Shown here: positions 1-4,667 of the stretch, in pieces | Position numbering within the stretch: position 1 is the first letter of the stretch | Layout: each line of letters opens with the position of its first letter | Assembly: GCA_031267435.1 (NCBI GenBank) | Contig: JAIRZB010000020.1 | Coordinates: 1-6,392 of the forward strand | Direction: 5' to 3' | From: Puniceicoccales bacterium | GTDB lineage: Bacteria; Verrucomicrobiota; Verrucomicrobiia; Opitutales; LL51 | Length of the DNA stretch: 6,392 bases | Translations under genes and position numbers: made by a program | Notes under the pieces: model-generated | The model's input: only the letters and a program-made list of their open reading frames with translations | What the model was told of the DNA's origin: nothing | The model's database searches: none

Positions 1-23
1 AAACTTAAAATGATTGGATTCTC

Positions 24-788
24 TCATTCATCATCTGTCCGCGTAGGAGAAATGGAGCATTGAACGAAGTGTTGGAATTCCAGGTGGCAGTGGTCATCTT
101 CACCATCTACCGCGTTTGGATCTCCATATCCATCCTCTTCCGATTCTGATTCATCCTCATCCTCTTCCATTTCTGGCGTAAGATAAGCTTCTGCCTGCTG
201 GTCATCTTCACCATCTACCGCGTCTGGATCTCCATATCCATCACCCACTGGCACTCCTGCTTGAACATCCCTAGGTGCAAAAAGCTCACCAGTCGCCGCT
301 CCACCCGCTGGCACCTCTGCTTGAACAACCGCTGGAGCTGGAGAAGGAGCTAGTAGACGAGCTGCCGCTCTTTGTTGACGAGTAGTTAAACTTACGAATC
401 GATTTCGGCATTGCTCGGGTGTCCTGCATCGGAGTCTTGCGGCGATTGTTATCCATCGAGCTCCTCTTCGACGGGCGTCTATCAGAATTTGGTCCTCTTC
501 TTCAGTCCATGGCCGCCCCCTGTTGGGATTTGGATTCAATGTTCTGAGAATCAATATTCTGTTCCAGCGCTGTCGGCATTGATTGCCTGTCCTGCCTGGA
601 AGCTGTTTGGCGATTGTTGCAAAGTTACTAGTTCCATATCTTTTAACGCCTTCTTCCAATATCTGATCCTCTCCCGAAGTCCAGTGGACACAAGCTCTTA
701 CAGCTTCCAAACTGGCGTTTGATAAAAGAAAACTAAAAGCGATGCCAAGCAAAGCTCTTCCATTTTTTGCCAATATGTTCTCTAACAT
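24..788 (-). CDS. Secreted two-repeat Myb/SANT DNA-binding protein (paralogue 1)
   Basis: Predicted 254-residue protein. Residues 1-29 look like a Sec signal peptide: K8 and R11, then hydrophobic ALLGIAFSFLL, then a small-residue c-region with possible cleavage after A25 or A29. Two Myb repeats follow. Repeat 1 (about 36-79) has W36, F56 and W75 as the spaced aromatics, plus LPGRTGNQCRQRW in the recognition-helix region. Repeat 2 (about 93-133) has W94, W112 and F131, plus RTPEQCRNRF. This spacing is that of eukaryotic R2R3 Myb domains, which bind DNA. The tail (about 150-254) is Ala/Pro-rich, then strongly acidic (EEDEDESESEED) with a repeated GYGDP-AVDGEDD module. I start at ATG 788 because the in-frame TTG at 827 is the T of a TTGACA -35 box. 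It is a paralogue of 1100-2110. Export plus a DNA-binding domain suggests a host-targeted effector; that role is inferred. No classical nuclear localisation signal was seen. Confidence 0.8.
   Translation of the reverse strand: MLENILAKNGRALLGIAFSFLLSNASLEAVRACVHWTSGEDQILEEGVKRYGTSNFATIAKQLPGRTGNQCRQRWNRILILRTLNPNPNRGRPWTEEEDQILIDARRRGARWITIAARLRCRTPEQCRNRFVSLTTRQQRAAARLLAPSPAPAVVQAEVPAGGAATGELFAPRDVQAGVPVGDGYGDPDAVDGEDDQQAEAYLTPEMEEDEDESESEEDGYGDPNAVDGEDDHCHLEFQHFVQCSISPTRTDDE
91..242 (-). repeat. Intragenic 44-bp direct repeat in acidic tail of Myb paralogue 1
   Basis: Two 44-bp copies (91-134 and 199-242) differ at one base. They encode the GYGDP(D/N)AVDGEDDQ-like module on the minus strand and lie 108 bp apart start to start, in frame. 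The adjoining GVPVGDGYGDP segment recurs in the tail of the second Myb gene. The tail therefore seems to grow by in-frame duplication. Confidence 0.85.
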
Positions 789-838
789 AATGGAAAACGT
801 TATCGCAGGAACTTGAAGCGCTGTCAAGCATAAAATTT
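623..838 (-). repeat. Constant 5' block of Myb gene family, copy 1
   Basis: This 216-bp stretch matches 1945-2160 with only three substitutions. It covers the promoter, the signal-peptide codons and the start of Myb repeat 1 up to the GTSN codons. Similarity drops sharply at both edges. The block ends within the first Myb repeat, just before the part that forms the DNA-reading helix. Confidence 0.9.
799..827 (-). promoter_or_regulatory. Sigma70-type promoter of Myb paralogue 1
   Basis: On the minus strand, TTGACA (827-822) is a perfect -35 box. A 17-nt spacer separates it from GATAAC (804-799), which matches TATAAT at four of six positions. The ATG at 788 lies 10 nt past the -10 box, so transcription would start only a few bases before it and leave almost no leader. 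No Shine-Dalgarno sequence is visible. Confidence 0.7.
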
Positions 839-849
839 ATTTCAATTTT

Positions 850-881
850 GTTCCGCAGGTTAACTTTCGTTCCTACGGAAC
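850..881. repeat. Hairpin element, copy 1
   Basis: GTTCCGCAGG (850-859) pairs with CCTACGGAAC (872-881) with one mismatch around a 12-nt loop. A diverged relative with similar loop sequence lies at 1050-1080 in the same orientation. No T-run follows on either strand, so a terminator is unlikely. It sits just upstream of the Myb paralogue 1 promoter. Function unknown. Confidence 0.5.
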
Positions 882-923
882 AATGACCAAACTTGATTGA
901 AAAATTTTTAATGGTAATTTAGT

Positions 924-943
924 GATTCAAAAGATTTTGAATC
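924..943. promoter_or_regulatory. Perfect 9+2+9 inverted repeat in the Myb intergenic region
   Basis: GATTCAAAA (924-932) and TTTTGAATC (935-943) are perfect inverted arms around GA. The 2-nt gap is too tight for a good RNA loop, although an 8-bp stem with a 4-nt loop is possible. The form fits a dimeric protein-binding site. It lies about 100 bp upstream of the promoter of Myb paralogue 1, so an operator role is possible but unproven. No convincing gene was found in the rest of 828-1099. Confidence 0.4.
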
Positions 944-1049
944 GCGAATTTCATAGCGCTGAACAAATATGGCGATCTTCTCGGCATCAATGCTTAACAT
1001 TTTATGCCATCCGATACGCCATCCAAAACGCCCTAGTGTTTTACATCTT

Positions 1050-1080
1050 GTCCTGTGGGCTAATTTTCGTCCTCCGGCAC
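1050..1080. repeat. Hairpin element, diverged copy 2
   Basis: GTCCTGTGGG (1050-1059) and CCTCCGGCAC (1071-1080) form an imperfect stem with wobble pairs. The layout and loop (CTAATTTTCGT) resemble those of 850-881. It lies 20 nt beyond the stop of Myb paralogue 2 on the minus strand, without a following T-run. It may be a weak 3' structure or an old repeat. Confidence 0.4.
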
Positions 1081-1099
1081 AAATGGATTTCTTAATTTT

Positions 1100-2110
1100 T
1101 CAAAATCCATAATCTTGTATGCTCCATGGATCGAATTCTTCATCATTTAGGGCTGAGGCTAAATCCGAAAGAGGATTGGCGAAGCCAACTGCGCCAGTTG
1201 CCGCGGCTCTATATCCATCACCCACTGGCACTCCTCTTAATTTTTCAAAAAATTCGCAATCTTCATGATCAAATATTGCGTCAGTTAACATGGTTTTATC
1301 CGCTGGCACTCTTGTTTGAACAAATATAGGTACAGGAAGAGCTGGCCGAGAAGCTGGAAGAGGAGCAGCTAGCAAGCGCGCAGATAAAGGAGCAAGGCCA
1401 GCTACGTTAGCCACCGCGGCTGGATCTCCATATCCATATCCATCACCCACTGGCACTCCTTCGATAGGAGAAATCGGAAATGCGAAATCTATCTCATCTA
1501 AGGCTAAATCCCAATCTCCATATCCATATCCACCCGCTGGCACTCCTGCTGGATCAACCATAGGTACAGGAGGAGCTGGCGGACGAACAGGCGGAGGATT
1601 GGCAGGGTCAGCTGCGCCAGCCACCGCGGCTCGATTTCCACCCACTGCCACTCCTGCTGGATCAACCATAGGTACAGGAGGAGCTGGTAGACGAGCTGCT
1701 ACTCTTTGTTGATGAGCAGCAGTTAAAAATATGTATTGAGATCGGCATTGATGGTCTGTCCTGCCTGGGAGTCTTGCGGCGATTACTGCCCATCGACGTC
1801 CTACTCTTAGATAGGTGTCCATCAGAATTTGGTCTTCTTCTTTACTCCATTGCCTTTTGTTAATAGCTGGATCCAATGTTCCGTACCAGCGCTGTCGGCA
1901 TTGATCGGGTGTCCTGTCTGGAACCAATGTGGCGACTGCTGTCCAGTTACTAGTTCCATATCTTTTAACGCCTTCTTCCAATATCTGATCCTCTCCCGAA
2001 GTCCAGTGGACACAAGCTCTTACAGCTTCCAAACTGGCGTTTGATAGAAGAAAACTAAAAGCGATGCCAAGCAAAGCTCTTCCATTTTTGGTCAATATGT
2101 TCTCTAACAT
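1100..2110 (-). CDS. Secreted two-repeat Myb/SANT protein with Pro-rich/acidic tail (paralogue 2)
   Basis: Predicted 336-residue protein with the same N-terminus as 24-788 (one difference, A7 to T, through GTSN). Signal-like segment 1-29 (ALLGIAFSFLL core). Myb repeat 1 (about 36-79) has W36, W56, W75 and VPDRTPDQCRQRW. Repeat 2 (about 87-129) has W88, W107, Y126 and LPGRTDHQCRSQY. From about 140 the protein is Pro/Ala/Gly-rich with two copies of PAPPVPMVDPAGV and several G-VPVGDGYGYGDP-like modules. DWDLALDEIDFAF (199-211) alternates acidic and bulky hydrophobic residues, as eukaryotic acidic activation domains do. The C-terminus (NDEEFDPWSIQDYGF) is similar. The start is ATG 2110, since the in-frame TTG at 2149 belongs to the -35 box. 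DNA binding is well supported by the domain. Export and a role as a host transcription activator are inferred. Confidence 0.8.
   Translation of the reverse strand: MLENILTKNGRALLGIAFSFLLSNASLEAVRACVHWTSGEDQILEEGVKRYGTSNWTAVATLVPDRTPDQCRQRWYGTLDPAINKRQWSKEEDQILMDTYLRVGRRWAVIAARLPGRTDHQCRSQYIFLTAAHQQRVAARLPAPPVPMVDPAGVAVGGNRAAVAGAADPANPPPVRPPAPPVPMVDPAGVPAGGYGYGDWDLALDEIDFAFPISPIEGVPVGDGYGYGDPAAVANVAGLAPLSARLLAAPLPASRPALPVPIFVQTRVPADKTMLTDAIFDHEDCEFFEKLRGVPVGDGYRAAATGAVGFANPLSDLASALNDEEFDPWSIQDYGF
1541..1687 (-). repeat. Exact 39-bp intragenic repeat in Myb paralogue 2 tail
   Basis: The segments 1541-1579 and 1649-1687 are identical over 39 bp. They encode PAPPVPMVDPAGV on the minus strand, 108 bp apart and in frame. 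The identical DNA shows that the duplication is recent, or has been kept uniform by recombination. The 108-bp period is the same as that of the tail repeat in paralogue 1. Confidence 0.85.
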
Positions 2111-2160
2111 AATGGAAAACGTTATCGCAGGAACTTGAAGCGCTGTCAAGCATAAAATTT
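1945..2160 (-). repeat. Constant 5' block of Myb gene family, copy 2
   Basis: Partner of 623-838, with three differences in 216 bp. Two of the three fall in one codon of the signal peptide (GCA to ACC on the minus strand, Ala to Thr). The flanks are unrelated: the upstream side here is a terminator T-run rather than the sequence found at 839 onward. Confidence 0.9.
2121..2149 (-). promoter_or_regulatory. Sigma70-type promoter of Myb paralogue 2
   Basis: Identical to the promoter of paralogue 1: TTGACA (2149-2144), a 17-nt spacer, and GATAAC (2126-2121). The ATG at 2110 is 10 nt past the -10 box, giving an almost leaderless transcript. It lies just beyond the T-run of the preceding minus-strand terminator, so the gene is its own transcription unit. 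Confidence 0.7.
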
Positions 2161-2196
2161 CAAAAAATTAAAAAATAATCCCCCACTCACCGGGAT
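2160..2196 (-). terminator. Factor-independent terminator after the small membrane-peptide gene
   Basis: Read on the minus strand, ATCCC (2196-2192) pairs with GGGAT (2182-2178) around a 9-nt loop, and is followed by TATTTTTTAATTTTTT. It begins 23 nt after the stop codon of the 2220-2339 gene. The stem is short, but the T-run is good and the position is right. Confidence 0.55.
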
Positions 2197-2219
2197 GAAA
2201 AACTTAGAGAAAGGACGAA

Positions 2220-2339
2220 TCAATGAATAATTATAAAAGATAACGCCAGTGGCTCAATAATTTCGCCTAATAAAATTATTAACACTGAAAATGCCCAAAG
2301 AAATATACGGAACGCTCTATTCCAAGAATCCCAACCCAT
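2220..2339 (-). CDS. Small membrane peptide of 39 residues, unknown function
   Basis: An ATG at 2339 opens a 39-codon frame ending in TGA at 2220-2222. The peptide starts MGWDSWNRAFR. A hydrophobic stretch (IFLWAFSVLIILLG, about 12-25) can span a membrane, and a second hydrophobic part (LALSFIII) lies at the C-terminus. An amphipathic, Trp-rich N-terminus before one or two membrane segments resembles small membrane proteins or toxin-like peptides, but I recognise no family. Support for it being real: a terminator follows closely, and the 5' half recurs at 4522-4557 with mostly conservative change (R8 to K8). A weak GGGA lies 4 nt before the ATG. An alternative plus-strand frame over the same bases (ATG 2291) has less support. 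Confidence 0.5.
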   Translation of the reverse strand: MGWDSWNRAFRIFLWAFSVLIILLGEIIEPLALSFIIIH

Positions 2340-2368
2340 TCATTCCCATTGCAGCTTTTTGTGCCTAT
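2292..2368. repeat. Direct repeat flanking the secreted-protein cassette, copy 1
   Basis: Matches 4510-4585. The core 2309-2364 (56 bp) has two differences from 4527-4582. On the minus strand it holds the start and first 11 codons of the small membrane-peptide gene plus its upstream sequence. The two copies lie on either side of the genes at 2488-4402, in the same orientation. Confidence 0.85.
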
Positions 2369-2452
2369 AGGAAAAACTTTTATATTTCAGTCCTCTGTCC
2401 TAGGGGTAATTTGTAATAACTCCATCAAAATTTAATTTTGTGGGGAAAGTTA

Positions 2453-2482
2453 TTGACTATTGTCAAGTGTGAAATGTAGTTT
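2453..2482 (+). promoter_or_regulatory. Possible promoter and palindrome upstream of 2488 gene
   Basis: TTGACT (2453-2458) resembles a -35 box; the best -10 candidate, TAGTTT (2477-2482), is weak at 18-nt spacing. The -35 lies inside an inverted repeat, TTGAC-tatt-GTCAA (2453-2466), which could be a repressor site. The ATG at 2488 would be very close to the transcript start, as in the Myb genes. The rest of 2369-2487 shows nothing further that I can name. Confidence 0.35.
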
Positions 2483-2487
2483 AAATC

Positions 2488-3027
2488 ATGAATGTAAAAA
2501 TCTTTCTTATATTTAGTATGGGAGTTTTAATGGGTGGAAATTGTTTGGCCAGTGAAAATCCGTTGATTGGATCAGATGAAGCAGCCATAGGATTCGGAAA
2601 TAATGTGGCCGATGGAAAAATTGATCAATATAATAGCTATTTTGAAGAAATAAATCCTGGCGATTTGCAAAATGATCGTCAAAAAGCTAATGCTATGAAA
2701 AATCTTTATTTGGCCTATTATCATGCCGGAGAATTTGTGGAAGATTTTCGAGTGGCATGTTTGGGTAAAATGCTGGAAGTGGCGCAAAGTTATGATCAAA
2801 TGGAAGGTAGTGTTAATTTCAAAATTGCCCATTTATTGTACCTGTCCCAAGTAAATGAAAGTCAAAATCAATTGGCGGAAAATGCTAAAACAGAAATTGT
2901 GGAAGCTGTGATTAATAAATTATCAGGTGCCGTTAATGGAGATAAAGAATTGGCAAATAGGACTTTAGCAAGTTTTAATGAAATTTTAAAATCTTCCCGC
3001 CTAAGTATTTATGCCTCTAATAATTAA
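2488..3027 (+). CDS. Secreted helical protein of unknown function
   Basis: 179 residues. Residues 1-22 form a Sec signal peptide: K4, hydrophobic IFLIFSMGVLMGG, then NCLA with cleavage likely before SEN. The Cys is not in a normal lipobox (GGNC), so it is probably not a lipoprotein. The mature part is rich in helix formers; stretches around 65-90 (KANAMKNLYLAYYHAGE) and 95-125 (LGKMLEVAQSYDQMEGSVNFKIAHLLYLSQ) look like paired helices of TPR-like type, but no consensus repeat can be fixed. No catalytic motif seen. It precedes the exported metallo-hydrolase gene by 4 nt, so the two are probably co-transcribed and act in the same compartment outside the cytoplasm. No Shine-Dalgarno sequence is visible. 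Confidence 0.75.
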   Translation: MNVKIFLIFSMGVLMGGNCLASENPLIGSDEAAIGFGNNVADGKIDQYNSYFEEINPGDLQNDRQKANAMKNLYLAYYHAGEFVEDFRVACLGKMLEVAQSYDQMEGSVNFKIAHLLYLSQVNESQNQLAENAKTEIVEAVINKLSGAVNGDKELANRTLASFNEILKSSRLSIYASNN

Positions 3028-3031
3028 TAAA

Positions 3032-3778
3032 ATGAAAAAAAGTAGACCATTGTTGGGATTTTTTTCCATTTGGCTTTTGAAAGGCATATGTTTTGGTTTC
3101 GAGTTAAATGTTTTTCAAGTGGGGCAGGCGAATTTTACCATATGCGTTGTAGGGCAACAAGCATTAGTTTTCGATTGCGGGAGTGCAAAACCAGGCGAAT
3201 GGGTAGATAGTAAAAAAAAATTTAAACGGGCCAAAGAAACAGTGATCGGAAATCTTCTAAATGGAGTAACAGAGGTGACAATCGTCATTTCCCATAACCA
3301 TATTGATCATCTAAACTTGGCGGAAGCATTGCAAAAGTTTTGTGAAAAACACAGGGAAACACATCAAGTTTTTAAAGGTTGGGAAATAGTGAAAAAAGAG
3401 ACTGGAGAGGAACAGAGCATGTTCTCCAATATTTTGGGAGAGGATGTAAACGTTATACCATTATTACCGTCCAGCAGGGAAAGACTTTCCCCCACTGAGC
3501 CCCATGATAATAATCTTGTTTTAAAAATTGCTTTAAGGGCAGGTGGTCCTGCGATTTTGCTTACGGGGGATGGCAGTAAAAATTTGCTACACTCCATAAA
3601 CCCAGACTTATTATGTGATATCGGTGTTCTTATACTATCTCACCATGGAAGTAATGCAAGTGATGAGCTAGTGTGGTTTCGTACTGTCAAAATCAATAAT
3701 GAGAACAGGCCGGTATTATATTTAATATCTTCCGATCCCAAGGGAAAAGATCATATTCCCGCATATGAGACTATCTAA
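3032..3778 (+). CDS. Exported ComEC-like metallo-beta-lactamase-fold protein, N-terminal part (cut by in-frame stop)
   Basis: 248 residues from ATG 3032. I prefer this start to ATG 3011 because it yields a clean signal peptide (MKKSRPLL, then GFFSIWLLKGICFG) and does not overlap the preceding gene. Visible fold motifs are FDCGS (D48), the metal-binding SHNHIDH (H88, H90, D92, H93), HDNNLVLKI (158-166), LLTGDGS (D180) and ILSHHGS (203-207, with H204/H205), then DHIPAY near the end. The opening LNVFQVGQANFTI and the SHHGS motif are typical of the ComEC/Rec2-type branch of this hydrolase superfamily. The enzyme should be a metal-dependent hydrolase, substrate unknown; phosphodiester substrates are common in this branch. 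The frame ends in TAA at 3776-3778, but the homologous sequence continues in the same frame after it. Confidence 0.85.
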   Translation: MKKSRPLLGFFSIWLLKGICFGFELNVFQVGQANFTICVVGQQALVFDCGSAKPGEWVDSKKKFKRAKETVIGNLLNGVTEVTIVISHNHIDHLNLAEALQKFCEKHRETHQVFKGWEIVKKETGEEQSMFSNILGEDVNVIPLLPSSRERLSPTEPHDNNLVLKIALRAGGPAILLTGDGSKNLLHSINPDLLCDIGVLILSHHGSNASDELVWFRTVKINNENRPVLYLISSDPKGKDHIPAYETI

Positions 3779-3781
3779 ACA

Positions 3782-4402
3782 ATGCTTTCCAATTTGCCTG
3801 ACATTTACGGTTGTGTCGGAAGGGGAAAATATTTTTGCCGTAATCATTGCGTTGATGTGTGGGCTAAACATGAATTAATTAAAGGTGTTTTTAGTGAAGA
3901 GTCCTTTGAAATGCCTGTATATGATCGTTCCGGAATGATAGCCCCAGTATTTATCACAAGTCAAGCTACCGCTGAGGGGGGTGATGGTATTTTTCGTATC
4001 GAGTTAACCCGAAACGGATGGACTATGCGAAATACACCTAAAGGTGAAGGAGAAATGGATTTTGAAACTTTTTCCAGAGGTCCTAGAATTGCTATGAAGC
4101 AAGCAATGGTTAATGAAATATTTTCATCTGTTCAAATGCAGAAAGAAGTTATTTCAAAACTCCAAAGAGAAATTTTAGACATTTTGCCTTCCCAACTACT
4201 AATTGTGCAAGCTGCATTAGATTGCATAAAAAGAATGTCTACGGATCTTATCCCACGGTTTAAACGAGCGGCAGAAATCGGAAGAAAGTATGAAATTGCA
4301 AGTGGGTTTTTAGGTAGTATTAGGGTGAGAATCGATTTTTTCAGAGGAATTATACCTGACGATAAAAGGGAACAATTCGAGACAACGCTTACTAGTCATT
4401 GA
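3782..4402 (+). CDS. C-terminal part of the split metallo-hydrolase plus helical tail
   Basis: 206 codons from an ATG 3 nt after the TAA and in the same frame as the upstream part. Residues 1-90 appear to finish the metallo-beta-lactamase fold: VFITSQATAEGGDGIFRIEL resembles the closing strands of ComEC-like domains. Residues about 105-206 are a helical extension (MQKEVISKLQREILDILPSQ and following) with no motif I recognise. The part has no signal peptide of its own, so if translated by restart after the stop it would stay in the cytoplasm, away from the exported N-terminal part. This makes separate function unlikely. It ends 30 nt before a strong terminator. Confidence 0.6.
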   Translation: MLSNLPDIYGCVGRGKYFCRNHCVDVWAKHELIKGVFSEESFEMPVYDRSGMIAPVFITSQATAEGGDGIFRIELTRNGWTMRNTPKGEGEMDFETFSRGPRIAMKQAMVNEIFSSVQMQKEVISKLQREILDILPSQLLIVQAALDCIKRMSTDLIPRFKRAAEIGRKYEIASGFLGSIRVRIDFFRGIIPDDKREQFETTLTSH

Positions 4403-4432
4403 GTGTTATTTTGAAGCTAAAAATAATTTCAG

Positions 4433-4479
4433 AAAAAAGTTTGTCGGTGAGCAAAAGATGATCGCCGACGACTTTTTTT
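4433..4479 (+). terminator. Strong hairpin terminator of the secreted-protein operon
   Basis: AAAAAAGT (4433-4440) pairs with ACTTTTTT (4471-4478), and GTCGG (4443-4447) with CCGAC (4465-4469); a T.G wobble and GA/TC extend the inner stem. The loop is about 11 nt. The plus strand ends in a T-run and the minus strand mirrors it, so it may also stop minus-strand transcription. Confidence 0.8.
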
Positions 4480-4509
4480 ATTCCGATTTTTATTGCATCG
4501 GTTTTCAAT

Positions 4510-4585
4510 TGCCCAAATGAGTCATTGGAACGCTTTATTCCAAGAATCCCAACCCATTCATTCCCATTGCGGCTTTTTGTGCTAT
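4510..4585. repeat. Direct repeat flanking the secreted-protein cassette, copy 2
   Basis: Second copy of 2292-2368, with two substitutions in the 56-bp core and one 1-bp gap near the right edge. It sits between the terminator and the portal gene. Apart from this and the terminator, 4403-4667 shows no gene that I can support. Confidence 0.85.
4522..4557 (-). pseudogene. Remnant of small membrane-peptide gene
   Basis: ATG at 4557 begins MGWDSWNKAFQ and stops at TGA (4524-4522). The intact copy at 2220-2339 reads MGWDSWNRAFRIFLWA. After the stop the same frame continues LIWA, matching FLWA there, before similarity is lost. It is best read as a truncated, dead copy. Confidence 0.45.
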
Positions 4586-4667
4586 CATTGATCCATCATT
4601 CGCCAAATGCTTGCCCGTAGATCAAAGTCTATCGGAAAAAGTATTTAGTAATAATTATAATATAACC

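Larger units (their letters stand above)
3032..4402 (+). pseudogene. Full metallo-hydrolase gene split by one TAA codon
   Basis: The frame from 3032 continues without shift past TAA (3776-3778) to the TGA at 4400-4402. The whole would encode about 456 residues. The TAA stands where CAA (Gln) would fit (AYETI-x-TMLSNLP), a single C-to-T change. It may be a nonsense-mutated gene, a gene read by stop-codon readthrough or restart, or a sequencing error. Confidence 0.65.

Noticed and set aside
411..722. 103-codon plus-strand frame inside the Myb paralogue 1 gene
   Set aside because: Antisense shadow of a well-supported Myb coding region; a similar shadow (1829-2044) occurs in paralogue 2.
912..1088. 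Plus-strand frame of about 59 codons or fewer across the Myb intergenic region
   Set aside because: No good start codon or ribosome site, overlaps the dyad and a hairpin element, and shows no recognisable motif.
2291..2416. Plus-strand 41-codon frame starting MPKEIYGTLYSKN, whose overlap with the second repeat copy has only synonymous substitutions
   Set aside because: The second copy lacks the ATG and has a TGA at the fourth codon. The minus-strand frame has a better membrane segment, terminator and aligned continuation. Too few differences to decide firmly.
3011..3031. Earlier ATG for the metallo-hydrolase
   Set aside because: It overlaps the preceding gene and puts extra residues before a typical MKKS signal peptide start at 3032.
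4611..4667. TTG start 19 codons upstream of the portal ATG
   Set aside because: The added residues are not family-like and lie just past a repeat edge; the ATG at 4668 places the conserved block at the usual distance.
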